This document shows, piece after piece, positions 25,235-33,074 of a stretch of DNA of 64,000 bases. The stretch spans positions 496,001 to 560,000 of the forward strand of contig NZ_CP073089.1 of the NCBI RefSeq assembly GCF_018137945.1, given 5' to 3'. The notes below the pieces were generated by a model. That model was not told the origin of the DNA and did no database searches. It saw nothing but the letters and a program-made list of their open reading frames with translations. A program made the position numbers and the translations under genes. Every line of letters begins with the position of its first letter. Within the stretch, counting starts at the first letter, position 1. Origin of the DNA: Brevibacterium sp. W7.2. GTDB lineage: Bacteria; Actinomycetota; Actinomycetes; Actinomycetales; Brevibacteriaceae.

Positions 25235-26401
25235 TCATCGAGACCGGCCTCCCCATCCCTTCTGGATACCGTTGCCGTCCTCGACACTGAACCCGGTCCC
25301 ATACAAGCGATTCGTCTCTTCCCTGCCCGTCTCGGGCTTGACGACGACCGCCCGCTGACGATCGAGCACCCAGTCGTCGGCAGTGACGAAGGCCCAGGGA
25401 TCCTGCGGCGCCTCGGTCCGCAGGTACAGCAGCCAATCGATCCCACGACGGGCATGCTCGATCGCCAGGCCGCGGTGGGCCCGGAGGAAGTCCTTGATCG
25501 CCTTATTCGGACCTCCTTCCAACGCGCTCGTTGCCCGCGCCACGACCAACCCTGTCTCAGCCAGCTCCAGCCACGTGAACAGATGCCCGTCAGTGATGAG
25601 TTCAGCCAGGAGCTTCCACGCCCGCCGGGTCCGGATATGGGTGTACCACCATTTCTGCCCCGGTCGCACATAGTTCGGTCGGGGTGCCCCGGACGTCGCA
25701 TAGGTGCGGTGTTTGAGCAACGATTCCCATTCCGCTTCCCATGATGCGAAAGCAGCTGTCCAGGCAGCGGCCTCGCCGAGTGTGCGAATCTTCGGCAGAG
25801 CTGTGTACAGATGGAGCAAGGCCCGGTTCGCGGGTAGGCGTGGACGCCTGGTCAGGTGCTTGTTGCCGGCCTGACGAATATGGAAATAGCAGCGTTGGAT
25901 CCGCGTGTCAGGCCAGTGCTTCTTCACTGTCGCGATGAGGGGCGCGTTGCCATCGATGATCGCGACTGTCGGGGCCGGGATCCGTTCGAGCAGTGCCGTC
26001 CAGGACGCGGTTTTCTCCCGGTCGCACCATTGCCAGTCGATGACGTGGGTACCGGTGTGGGCGATGAGGACGCACCATCCGTTGAAGTAGGTGCCATCGA
26101 GCATGATCTGGTCATAGACCACGCCGGTTGCAACGATGGTCGGTGCCACGTTCCAGCACCATTGGGTGCGGCGACGAAACGTCGCGATCGACTGGTCCTG
26201 GTCAGCGAGGCTGCTCGTGCCGAGTAGCCAGGTAAGGAACTTGTCGAAGACTGATTTCCTGGTGATGTCGTCCCGGGCCCGAGTGGTGGAGGCCCCGCAG
26301 TGTTTGCATCGCCACCGGGTGCGTCCGGCACTGGTTGTGCCGTTCTTGACGAGCTTGGTGGCACATACACCACAGACGGGATGATTTCTGGGATTGGACA
26401 C
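25235..26401 (-). CDS. IS1249-type transposase (IS256 family, DDE)
   Basis: 388-aa transposase moving the surrounding element. An N-terminal zinc ribbon (CGVCATKLVKNG ... RWRCKHCG) is followed by a helix-turn-helix segment, then the DDE catalytic core: Asp in MLDGTYFNG, Asp in AIIDGNAPLIATVKKHWP with RCYFHIRQAGNKHLTRRP, and Glu in SALEGGPNKAIKDFLRAHRG. The frame is uninterrupted and full length for the group. No accessory genes are present in the element. Confidence 0.93.
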   Translation of the reverse strand: MSNPRNHPVCGVCATKLVKNGTTSAGRTRWRCKHCGASTTRARDDITRKSVFDKFLTWLLGTSSLADQDQSIATFRRRTQWCWNVAPTIVATGVVYDQIMLDGTYFNGWCVLIAHTGTHVIDWQWCDREKTASWTALLERIPAPTVAIIDGNAPLIATVKKHWPDTRIQRCYFHIRQAGNKHLTRRPRLPANRALLHLYTALPKIRTLGEAAAWTAAFASWEAEWESLLKHRTYATSGAPRPNYVRPGQKWWYTHIRTRRAWKLLAELITDGHLFTWLELAETGLVVARATSALEGGPNKAIKDFLRAHRGLAIEHARRGIDWLLYLRTEAPQDPWAFVTADDWVLDRQRAVVVKPETGREETNRLYGTGFSVEDGNGIQKGWGGRSR

Positions 26402-26467
26402 TGAACATGCTTCCAGAGCATGTTCGACCCCGTCTTGGTCTACTGGTTACTGGGCAAGGGGCCTATC

Positions 26468-26494
26468 CTGTACACACATTTTGACCATTAACCC
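26468..26494. repeat. Right terminal inverted repeat of the insertion sequence
   Basis: 27 bp ending CATTTTGACCATTAACCC; complementary to the left end with a single mismatch at the tenth base. Confidence 0.9.
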
Positions 26495-26502
26495 CATTTC
26501 TG
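26495..26502. repeat. Target site duplication, right copy CATTTCTG
   Basis: Abuts the right inverted repeat of the insertion sequence; identical to 25175-25182. Confidence 0.88.
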
Positions 26503-26821
26503 CGTTCCGGACCGGTCCGACACGGGACCGGACGGTGCCCTGTCACGGCCGGCCGCCTCGGCGACATAATGTGACGTGAAACCGGACCGAATTCATACTT
26601 TTGTGTGAGGCGGCCGGTCGAGAACGTTGGTACCTTACGAAGGTCTGGTCGCTGCGCCCCCGCGCAGAGGCTGTGCAGCACCCCCGCGTCGACCCGGCGC
26701 AATCCCCACCGCGAGGCGGCGCAACGACGCTCCGAGCCTGCGCGATCGCCCCGCGTCCGCGGTCCGACGCCCCTGCGTCCGTGGACCGATGGACCAGCGT
26801 GTCCGCGGTCCGACGCCCCGG
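26503..26821. other. Intergenic region after the insertion sequence
   Basis: No supported gene. It contains an 11-bp perfect inverted repeat 47 bp apart (CCGGCCGCCTC at 26549-26559, GAGGCGGCCGG at 26607-26617) and a short direct repeat GTCCGCGGTCCGACGCCCC near 26755 and 26800. It is the 3' side of the importer gene and the original downstream flank of the tRNA terminator. Confidence 0.4.
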
Positions 26822-28267
26822 TCAGTCGACCGGCTTCCCCGGTTGAGCAGATCCCGAACCGGGCCCTGCGCCAGGTCCCGCCTCCGCTGCCGCACTGTCC
26901 TCCGGAACCTCGGGCTCCGACATGTCGGCGTCGGCCTCGGGATCGTCGAAGCTGCGGACCGTGCGCTTGAAGCCGCGCGTGAGGACCGCGAGGTAGACGA
27001 CGCCGACGGCCAACCACACGAGCCCGCCGATGAGCGCCGTCTCATGCAGGCTCACCCAGAGCACTCCCGTGAGGATCGCCCCGATGGCGGGCATGACGAC
27101 GTAGCTGAACGCCGACTTGGCGTCGACGACCTGACGGGTGCGGAACGCGTAGTGGGCGATGACCGTGAGATTGACGAAGGTGAACGCGATGAGCGCCCCG
27201 AAGTTGATGAGCGCGGAGATGAACTCGAGGCTGAACGACATCGCGAAGAGGCACACGAGGCCGACGAGGACGATGTTGAACACCGGCGTGTGCGTCTTCG
27301 GGTTGATGTAGCCGAACGCCTTGCGCGGCAGCACCCCGTTGCGTCCCATGACGAGCAGCATGCGCGAGACCGAGGCGTGCGACGCGAGCCCCGAGGCCAC
27401 GGTCGCCGCGAACGCGGCGGCGACGAAGAAGAGCTGGAACAGCGGCCCGCCGGTGAGCAGCCCGATCTCCGGCAGCGGATCGTCGACGATCGTGAACTGC
27501 GAGTTGTCCGGGTAGAGCAGCTGCGTGATGTAGCTCGCGACGAGGAAGATGCCGCCGCCGGCGAGCACGGTGATGAGGATCGCCTTGGGCATGAGATTGA
27601 CGTGCTTGGCTTCGTTCGTATACATCGTCACCGCATCGAACCCGATGAAGGAGAAGCAGACGACCGTCGCCCCGGTGAGCACCGCGGTGAACTCGACCCC
27701 GTCGTGGATGAACGGCTCGGGGCTGAAGACCGTGCCCGCTCCCTCACCGGCATTGAGCTGGGCGATCGCGAGCGCGCAGTAGGTGACCATAAGGACGAGG
27801 GAGAAGATGAGGAGGATCGCGTTGATGTTCGCCGTGCCCCGCATCGACGACAGGACGATGCCGGTCATGATGACCGTGTAGGCGACGACCCAGATCCACG
27901 GCGGTGCGTCGGGCACCATCGATTCCATGTAGAGGCGGATGATGAGGCAGTTGACCATCGGCAGCAGCAGATAGTCCATGAGCGACGTCCACCCGACGAG
28001 GAACCCGAGCCCCGGTGTCATCGTCTCGCGCGTGTACGTGTACGCCGAGCCCGCAGTGGGGAAGACCCGGACCATCTTCCCGTAGCTGAACGCCGTGAAC
28101 ACCATGACGACGAGCGCGGTGAGATAGGCCGCCGGCACCGCCCCGTTCGTCTCGTCCGAGACGATCCCGAACGTGTCGAAGACGACCGTCGGCGTCATGT
28201 ACCCGAGCCCGAGCCCGACGATGGACCACAGTCCCAGGTTCCGTTTGAGCGATCCTGATGCCGCCAT
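26822..28267 (-). CDS. APC-family importer, PuuP-like (putrescine/amine)
   Basis: Twelve-helix APC superfamily permease (481 aa) strongly resembling the proton-coupled putrescine importer PuuP of E. coli along its length: YMTPTVVFDTFGIVSDETNG, FSYGKMVRVFPTAGSAYTYT, GATVVCFSFIGFDAVTMYTNEA, ATVASGLASHASVSRMLLVMGRNGVLP and ALINFGALIAFTFVNLTV. Probable substrate is a polyamine or amino acid; this is inferred from similarity. A strong GGGGAGGATTGAT ribosome site precedes the ATG. The C-terminal ~40 residues are acidic and Gly/Pro-rich. Divergent from the metallo-hydrolase and C45 amidohydrolase genes, which may process the imported compound. Confidence 0.9.
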   Translation of the reverse strand: MAASGSLKRNLGLWSIVGLGLGYMTPTVVFDTFGIVSDETNGAVPAAYLTALVVMVFTAFSYGKMVRVFPTAGSAYTYTRETMTPGLGFLVGWTSLMDYLLLPMVNCLIIRLYMESMVPDAPPWIWVVAYTVIMTGIVLSSMRGTANINAILLIFSLVLMVTYCALAIAQLNAGEGAGTVFSPEPFIHDGVEFTAVLTGATVVCFSFIGFDAVTMYTNEAKHVNLMPKAILITVLAGGGIFLVASYITQLLYPDNSQFTIVDDPLPEIGLLTGGPLFQLFFVAAAFAATVASGLASHASVSRMLLVMGRNGVLPRKAFGYINPKTHTPVFNIVLVGLVCLFAMSFSLEFISALINFGALIAFTFVNLTVIAHYAFRTRQVVDAKSAFSYVVMPAIGAILTGVLWVSLHETALIGGLVWLAVGVVYLAVLTRGFKRTVRSFDDPEADADMSEPEVPEDSAAAEAGPGAGPGSGSAQPGKPVD

Positions 28268-28584
28268 ATCAATCCTCCCCGATGAGTCTTGCCGTGAGCG
28301 GCGCTGAGCAGCGTCCCCACGCGGGCGCAGATGTGACCTGCGCCATGCCGATGGTAATGCACTTCAACGAAAAGCGAAATCGTGACCACGGATAGAGAAG
28401 CTCATATCGCCGAGGCGGCGCTTGAGGGGTGCGAAATCCGTTGCGTCTGATTCGGCTTGAGTGGTCACAAGGTCAGTGGTGCAATCAATTGTCGAACGAT
28501 CTTTCAGTTTTCCGGGATTGGGAGTAGGTTGGGCGGAGGAACTCACCGCCATCACCGTTGCTCGACGAGGAGAGACCCGCACCG
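28268..28584. other. Divergent promoter region of importer and hydrolase genes
   Basis: No gene. A -10-like TAGGTT at 28525-28530 with TTCAGT 16 bases upstream could serve the plus-strand hydrolase gene. An inverted repeat GTGACCAC (28382-28389)/GTGGTCAC (28461-28468) could be an operator pair. A CCGCCTCGGCG motif lies at 28409-28419 on the minus strand. Confidence 0.4.
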
Positions 28585-29670
28585 ATGCCGATCGAAACGC
28601 TCAGCCCCCAGCAGTCCCGCGCGTGGCAGGACAGGGTCCTCCCACCGGTCGAGCAGACCGCCGACGGAGTGTGGGCGATCCCGGTGCCGATTCCGAACAA
28701 CCCGCTCGTCTACACCTACTGCTACGCGCTCGCCGACGGCGACGGCGTCGTCCTCATCGACCCCGGCTGGGACGGACGGGACCAGTACCTCGCGCTCACC
28801 TCGGCGCTGGCCGACCTCGGCTTCGCCGTGCGCGACATCCACGGTGTCGCGATCACCCACTACCACCGCGACCACATCGGACTCGTCCCCGCGCTCATCA
28901 AGGAGAACCCGGCGATGTGGGTGGCACTCCACGGCGAGGACCTGCGCGCGGTCAAGCGCTTCGCCTCACGGGCCGTCGACCTCGGCACAGGCACCGATCC
29001 GAACCTCAACATCGCCCGCGCCTACGGGGTGCCCGAGGAGCGCTGGCACGAGGTCGAATCGCTGCAGGTCAGCCGGCCGGCGAAGCGCGAGGACGGACCC
29101 GGACGCGAGCGCGATCCCTTCGCCCTCCAACTCGCGCAGCTGCCGGACACGCTGCGCATCCTCGAGGACGGGGCGACCCTGCCGCTCGAGACCGGACGCC
29201 TCGACGCTCTGTGGACCCCTGGCCACACCTACGGGCACACGGCCTTCGTCCGCGAGGGCGAACTCCTCTTTTCCGGCGACCACGTCCTGCCGACGATCAC
29301 GCCGAACATCGGCCTCGACAGCGGCTCGATCACGCACAGCCTCGGCGACTATCTCGGATCGCTCGAGAAGATGGGCACGCTCGCTGCCGACATCGCCGTC
29401 CTGCCCGCGCACGGCTTCCGGTTCCGCGGTCTCCACGAGCGCCAACGGGAGCTCGTCGAGCATCACCGCGAGCGCCTCGCCGAGATCGACGCGCGGATGA
29501 GCGAGACCGACGACCATTCCGTCTACTCGATCGCCCAGGGCCTGCACTGGGCCCGCGGATTCGACCAGCTCCACCACTTCAACCTCTTCGCCGCGCTCGC
29601 CGAGACCGCCGCGCACATGCACTACCTCGACCTCGACGTCGGCACGGGCTCCCTCGTCGGGAATCGGTGA
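28585..29670 (+). CDS. Metallo-beta-lactamase fold hydrolase
   Basis: Dinuclear-metal hydrolase of the glyoxalase II/lactonase superfamily (361 aa). Metal ligands: T-H92-Y-H94-R-D96-H97, His in TPGHTYGHTAF, Asp in LFSGDHVLPTITPNI and a C-terminal His in LPAHGFRF. Such soluble enzymes hydrolyse thioesters, lactones or similar bonds. The ATG giving MPIETLSPQQS is preceded by GAGGAGA with a longish spacer; a TTG nine codons upstream is the alternative. The C45-type amidohydrolase gene follows after 169 bp and the PuuP-like importer is divergent; a shared catabolic function is inferred. Confidence 0.9.
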   Translation: MPIETLSPQQSRAWQDRVLPPVEQTADGVWAIPVPIPNNPLVYTYCYALADGDGVVLIDPGWDGRDQYLALTSALADLGFAVRDIHGVAITHYHRDHIGLVPALIKENPAMWVALHGEDLRAVKRFASRAVDLGTGTDPNLNIARAYGVPEERWHEVESLQVSRPAKREDGPGRERDPFALQLAQLPDTLRILEDGATLPLETGRLDALWTPGHTYGHTAFVREGELLFSGDHVLPTITPNIGLDSGSITHSLGDYLGSLEKMGTLAADIAVLPAHGFRFRGLHERQRELVEHHRERLAEIDARMSETDDHSVYSIAQGLHWARGFDQLHHFNLFAALAETAAHMHYLDLDVGTGSLVGNR

Positions 29671-29839
29671 GGAAGGACCCGCCGGCATCGTTTTCCCCGG
29701 TGACCGTGCGGACCGGCACCGCAGCGCCGCACTGCCCACTGCCTCGGCGTGAGCGCGAACAGACCGCGATGTGGGCACGTGGGTCACCTGCTCCCGCGAT
29801 GCGCGAAGATGACCGGCAACCCGAACGGAGGAGCCTCCC

Positions 29840-31084
29840 GTGACGACACAGCGACCCGCCCATGCCGCGCCGTCGGCGACCGAGTCCCACGATGCCCCGG
29901 AGCATGCAGGACAGCCCGATGCGAGGATGACGGCGGACTTCGTGTCCGCCGCCGCGGTGCGTCCGGAGGTCTTCGTCTCCCGCGCCGGAGACCACATCCA
30001 GCGCGGGCTGCAGCGCGGCCGCGAACTGCGCACCGGGATCGGCGCGGCGATCGCCGGCTACCAGCGGTACTTCGCCCACCTCGGCATCACCGAGGTCGAA
30101 GCCCGCCATGCCGCCGACGACAGCTATGCGCGCCTGCAGGCGTGGGCGCCGGAGGCCGCCGCTGAGATCTCCGCGGTCGCCGAGGGCTCCGGGCGCACCG
30201 TCACCGAGATCATGGAGGTCATCGCCCGCACCGAGATCATGACGCTTGCCAAGGCCGCCCCCACCGAGTGCTCGACGGTGACCCGGGTCGTGCCGGGGGC
30301 GACGGTCTCGGCGCAGACCTGGGACTGGCTCGCCGACTTCTCGACGCTGTGGCACGTCGGCGACGTCGGGGCCGTGCCCGGCCAGCTGCGCCACGTCGGC
30401 ATCGCCGAGTACGGGATGCTCGGCAAGATCGGCCTCAACGAAGCCGGGGTCGGCGTCCACCTCAACATCCTCAAGCACGCGGACGACCGGGCCGGGGGAG
30501 TGCCCGTCCACGCCGTCCTCGACCGGGTGCTCTCGACCGCGCACACCCTCACCGAGGCGGTGGAGATCATCCGCTCCGCCCCGACCTCATCGTCGTCGGT
30601 CATCACCGTCGTCACCGCCGAGGCGGCCGTCCAGGTCGAGATCGCCGGGGAGGCCAAGCGCGAACTCCGCCCCGGGGATCCCGTTGCGAACGGCGACGTG
30701 GGAGCTGCCGACACCGAGGCGGTGCTCGCCGAGGCCGACGTCCTCCTCCACACGAACCACTTCCTCCACCCCGATCTGCAGGCCGGAGCGATGGAGCTGC
30801 GCGCGGACTCGAGCTCACGACCCCGCTATGACTTCCTCGCCGCCCGCACCGCCGCCGCGATCACCGCCGGGGATCCGCCGGAGACGACGGCCGACCTCGT
30901 CGCCCTCCTCACCTCGGGGCCGGGCGACCCGCCGGTGAGCTGCACGCCGGAGCCCGGCGCCGCCTACGGAGACCGGCCGGCGACCCTCGTCACGGTGCAG
31001 ATCGACCCGGGCGCAAAGACGATCGACCTCGCACCCGGGTCACCGGCCGACGGACTCCACGGCAACCGCCGCTTCCAGCTCTGA
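29840..31084 (+). CDS. C45-family autoproteolytic acyltransferase/amidohydrolase
   Basis: Ntn-hydrolase related to acyl-CoA:6-aminopenicillanate acyltransferase (414 aa). In this family a precursor cleaves itself to expose an N-terminal cysteine; the likely nucleophile is Cys144 in APTECSTVTRV, followed by SAQTWDW (typical QNWD-like motif) and GKIGLNEAGVGVHLNIL. The C-terminus carries HTNHFLHPDL, also typical. Substrate would be an amide such as an N-acylated amine or peptide. GTG start behind GGAGGA. Follows the metallo-hydrolase; with the divergent amine importer this suggests uptake and hydrolysis of an acylated amine. Confidence 0.88.
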   Translation: MTTQRPAHAAPSATESHDAPEHAGQPDARMTADFVSAAAVRPEVFVSRAGDHIQRGLQRGRELRTGIGAAIAGYQRYFAHLGITEVEARHAADDSYARLQAWAPEAAAEISAVAEGSGRTVTEIMEVIARTEIMTLAKAAPTECSTVTRVVPGATVSAQTWDWLADFSTLWHVGDVGAVPGQLRHVGIAEYGMLGKIGLNEAGVGVHLNILKHADDRAGGVPVHAVLDRVLSTAHTLTEAVEIIRSAPTSSSSVITVVTAEAAVQVEIAGEAKRELRPGDPVANGDVGAADTEAVLAEADVLLHTNHFLHPDLQAGAMELRADSSSRPRYDFLAARTAAAITAGDPPETTADLVALLTSGPGDPPVSCTPEPGAAYGDRPATLVTVQIDPGAKTIDLAPGSPADGLHGNRRFQL

Positions 31085-31115
31085 CCCAGCGCCGGCCGCT
31101 CCGGGGCCTGACGAG

Positions 31116-31181
31116 TTTGCGCCAGCTGAATCTGAGATGGCCAGTACCGGTCGTGGCCATCTCAGGTTCAACTGGCGCAAA
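31116..31181. repeat. Intergenic palindromic repeat, family A, copy 2
   Basis: Two 28-bp arms (31116-31143, 31154-31181) starting TTTGCGCCAGCTGAATCTGA, differing at only two positions that would be G-U pairs in RNA, around a 10-base loop. Matches the element at 1554-1612. Located between the convergent C45 and unknown genes, so it may also terminate both transcripts. Confidence 0.8.
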
Positions 31182-31237
31182 TCCGCGTTCAACACGCGCA
31201 AACCCGCTCCGTGGCCTCGCGGGCGCGGGCCGTCACC

Positions 31238-32209
31238 TCATTCGGCGGACTTCTCCGCCTCCTCGGTGCGCATCTCGATGATCGTGTCGAGGCCCTTCGC
31301 GATCGCCTCGGGGTCATCCAGGGCGGCCTGTGCGAGCTTCCACGGGACGATGTCGAGGTTCTGGTCGCCGATGACGAAGCGGATGAATGGCTGCTGGCTG
31401 CGGGGGTCGTCGGCTTCGAGCTCGGCCCCGTAGCGCCACTGCCCGAGTCCGATGCGTCGGATCGTCTCGCCGATGAAGCGCATCGCCCCGCCGACGAAGG
31501 CGATCTCGTCGTCGGCCATCATCTCGTCGCGGGAGTCGTATCGGACGTTCAGCTGCTTGCCGAGCCGGACGAGACTGTCACGGTCGAGGGCCCACGACTG
31601 CGGGTCGGCCTGCTCCTTCGTCCACGAGGCGATGCCCGGCTCGACGGTGCCGAGGAAGCGGGAGAGGAACTCGACCTCCTCTTCGGAGGAGTTCTCGGAC
31701 GTGAGCATCCCGATCGACAGACCCGTCGACGTCCGCCGCGGGCTGCCGTCGCCGCCGAGCTCCTGGCGGGCCCGGTCGAGCACGGCGGTGAAGATCCCGC
31801 CGGTGCGCTGGTCGACGGCGGTGAGGACGACGGCGACGAGGGGGATCGGCTCGCCCTTGGTCGGACCGTCGGCATTGTCGGGGCGGATGAACGGCATCCC
31901 GTTGCCCGTCGTCTCGTCGTGGTCCCACGCGCCGCCGACGGCGCGCAGGTACGTCTCGCCGAGGTAGCGGATGAGCCCCTCGACGAAGCGGTGGTTGTCG
32001 GGAGAGACGACCTCGTCGGGGTTCGCGAACCGGGAGAGCACGAAATGCTCGATGAGCGGCAGGGACTCCGGGCTCATGTCCTTGCGGAAGGGCGCCTGGG
32101 TGCCGTCCTCCTGTTCGACGGACTGGGGGAGGTCCGCGAGCACGAACGCGCCGAGGCGGACGTCCATGTTGTTGATGAAGGCCGTGTATTCACGCTGAAG
32201 TTCAGTCAC
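31238..32209 (-). CDS. Unknown protein with internally duplicated domain
   Basis: Cytosolic protein of about 323 aa; no family recognised. It contains two related halves: an N-terminal unit with HRFVEGLIRYLGETYLRAVG-GAW and MPFIRP, and a C-terminal unit with IAFVGGAMRFIGETIRRIG-GQWRYG and PFIRFVIGDQN, i.e. a conserved (F/V)-GG-x-x-R(Y/F)-(L/I)-GET motif followed by a Gly-x-W and a PFIR strand. Rich in Asp/Glu. No signal peptide or membrane segment. The GTG giving MTELQREYTAF is preferred; a GTG three codons upstream is possible, and a TAAGGT hexamer 7 bases upstream hints at a leaderless transcript. Convergent with the C45 gene, same strand as the following TetR gene. Confidence 0.82.
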   Translation of the reverse strand: MTELQREYTAFINNMDVRLGAFVLADLPQSVEQEDGTQAPFRKDMSPESLPLIEHFVLSRFANPDEVVSPDNHRFVEGLIRYLGETYLRAVGGAWDHDETTGNGMPFIRPDNADGPTKGEPIPLVAVVLTAVDQRTGGIFTAVLDRARQELGGDGSPRRTSTGLSIGMLTSENSSEEEVEFLSRFLGTVEPGIASWTKEQADPQSWALDRDSLVRLGKQLNVRYDSRDEMMADDEIAFVGGAMRFIGETIRRIGLGQWRYGAELEADDPRSQQPFIRFVIGDQNLDIVPWKLAQAALDDPEAIAKGLDTIIEMRTEEAEKSAE

Positions 32210-32233
32210 GCCCTCCACCTTAGCCGCTGGAGC

Positions 32234-32893
32234 TCAGGCCTCAGGGGTCGCGCAGTCGGTGAAATCGAGGAACCGGAGGAGAACCTCGACGATGAGGTCC
32301 GGGTCGATGTCGACGGGGTCGCTCAGGTCGCGTCCGGCGGCGGACTGCAGCGAAAGGTGGGTGAAGAGGGAGATGAGGATCGTCAGCAGGCTGTCGAGCG
32401 GGATCGTCGGCACTGCGCCGACGTTCTCGATCGCCGTGCGCACGAGCCGGGCGAGCCTCTCCCGGCGACCGGCGTCGAGCTCCTGGTAGCGCGCGTAGAG
32501 CTCCGGGACCCGCAGGCAGTAGAGTTCGACCTCCTGTTCGGCGATCGCATCGGCGACGGTGTGGAGCTTCTCGGTGAAGATCTCCTCGACGAACTGCGTG
32601 AGCAGCGGTCTGATCTCCGCGGCGTCGGTGTCGTCGAGCTGCTCCTTCCACCGCTGGATCGTCGCATCGAGGCGGTCGAGGGTCTCGGCGGCACGGATCT
32701 CGAGGGTCGCGAGGACGAGGTCGTCGCGGCTGGAGAAGTTCGAGTAGAACGCGCCGCGGGTCAGGCCGCCGGCTTCGCAGATCTCCTCGATCGACGCTCC
32801 TTCGATGCCCTTGACCGCGAACACGGAGACGCCGGCCTCGACGAGGGTGGACCGGGTCCGTCGCCTGCGGTCGCTGAGGTTCTCGGTGTTCAT
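32234..32893 (-). CDS. TetR-family transcriptional regulator
   Basis: 219-aa repressor. The N-terminal helix-turn-helix is clear (TLVEAGVSVFAVKGIEGASIEEICEAGGLTRGAFYSNFSSRDDLV), with a helical ligand-binding C-terminal domain. It is divergent from the MMPL exporter gene, and the shared 181-bp region contains two tandem ATACA-N4-TGTAT palindromes 17 bp apart, the likely operators. It is therefore expected to repress the exporter operon and itself, releasing on binding a toxic or lipophilic ligand (inference). Confidence 0.92.
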   Translation of the reverse strand: MNTENLSDRRRRTRSTLVEAGVSVFAVKGIEGASIEEICEAGGLTRGAFYSNFSSRDDLVLATLEIRAAETLDRLDATIQRWKEQLDDTDAAEIRPLLTQFVEEIFTEKLHTVADAIAEQEVELYCLRVPELYARYQELDAGRRERLARLVRTAIENVGAVPTIPLDSLLTILISLFTHLSLQSAAGRDLSDPVDIDPDLIVEVLLRFLDFTDCATPEA

Positions 32894-33033
32894 CGCGTGT
32901 CAGTCTCGCCCGTCTCTCGTCACCCGGCTGGTCCGCCTCCCGGCCGGGACGTCCCGGCCGAAACTGGGCATCCCATGGGAAATCACACGATTCTCTCATA
33001 CTGATTTGCGCTCGAGAGGCGTTGTCCACAAGA

Positions 33034-33064
33034 ATACATGACTGTATCCAATACACTTTTGTAT
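33034..33064. promoter_or_regulatory. Tandem TetR operators ATACA-N4-TGTAT
   Basis: Two perfect palindromes, ATACATGACTGTAT (33034-33047) and ATACACTTTTGTAT (33051-33064), centres 17 bp apart. They end 10 bp before the exporter start codon and overlap its probable -10 (TATCCA, with TTGTCC 17 bp upstream). Binding of two TetR dimers on the same DNA stretch is suggested. Confidence 0.75.
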
Positions 33065-33074
33065 CGAGGTCTTC

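Larger units (their letters stand above)
25183..26494. mobile_element. Complete IS256-type (IS1249-like) insertion sequence, 1312 bp
   Basis: One intact transposase gene is bounded by 27-bp terminal inverted repeats (25183-25209 and 26468-26494, GGGTTAATGRTCAAAATG..., one mismatch). It is flanked by an exact 8-bp direct repeat CATTTCTG, the size typical of the IS256 family. Intact ends, target duplication and intact transposase suggest a recent, probably active copy. It is inserted at the terminator of tRNA-Ser(UGA). Confidence 0.92.

Noticed and set aside
26627..28258. 543-aa plus-strand frame opposite the PuuP-like importer
   Set aside because: Composed of Arg/His/Asp/Glu repeats characteristic of an antisense frame; the importer is unmistakable on the minus strand.
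28382..28468. GTGACCAC/GTGGTCAC as a firm operator
   Set aside because: Arms are 71 bp apart and not matched by a known site; kept only as a remark in the region entry.
31211..33004. 597-aa plus-strand frame across the unknown protein and TetR genes
   Set aside because: Spans two genes and their gap with Arg/Asp/Glu-rich content; no start signal or motif.
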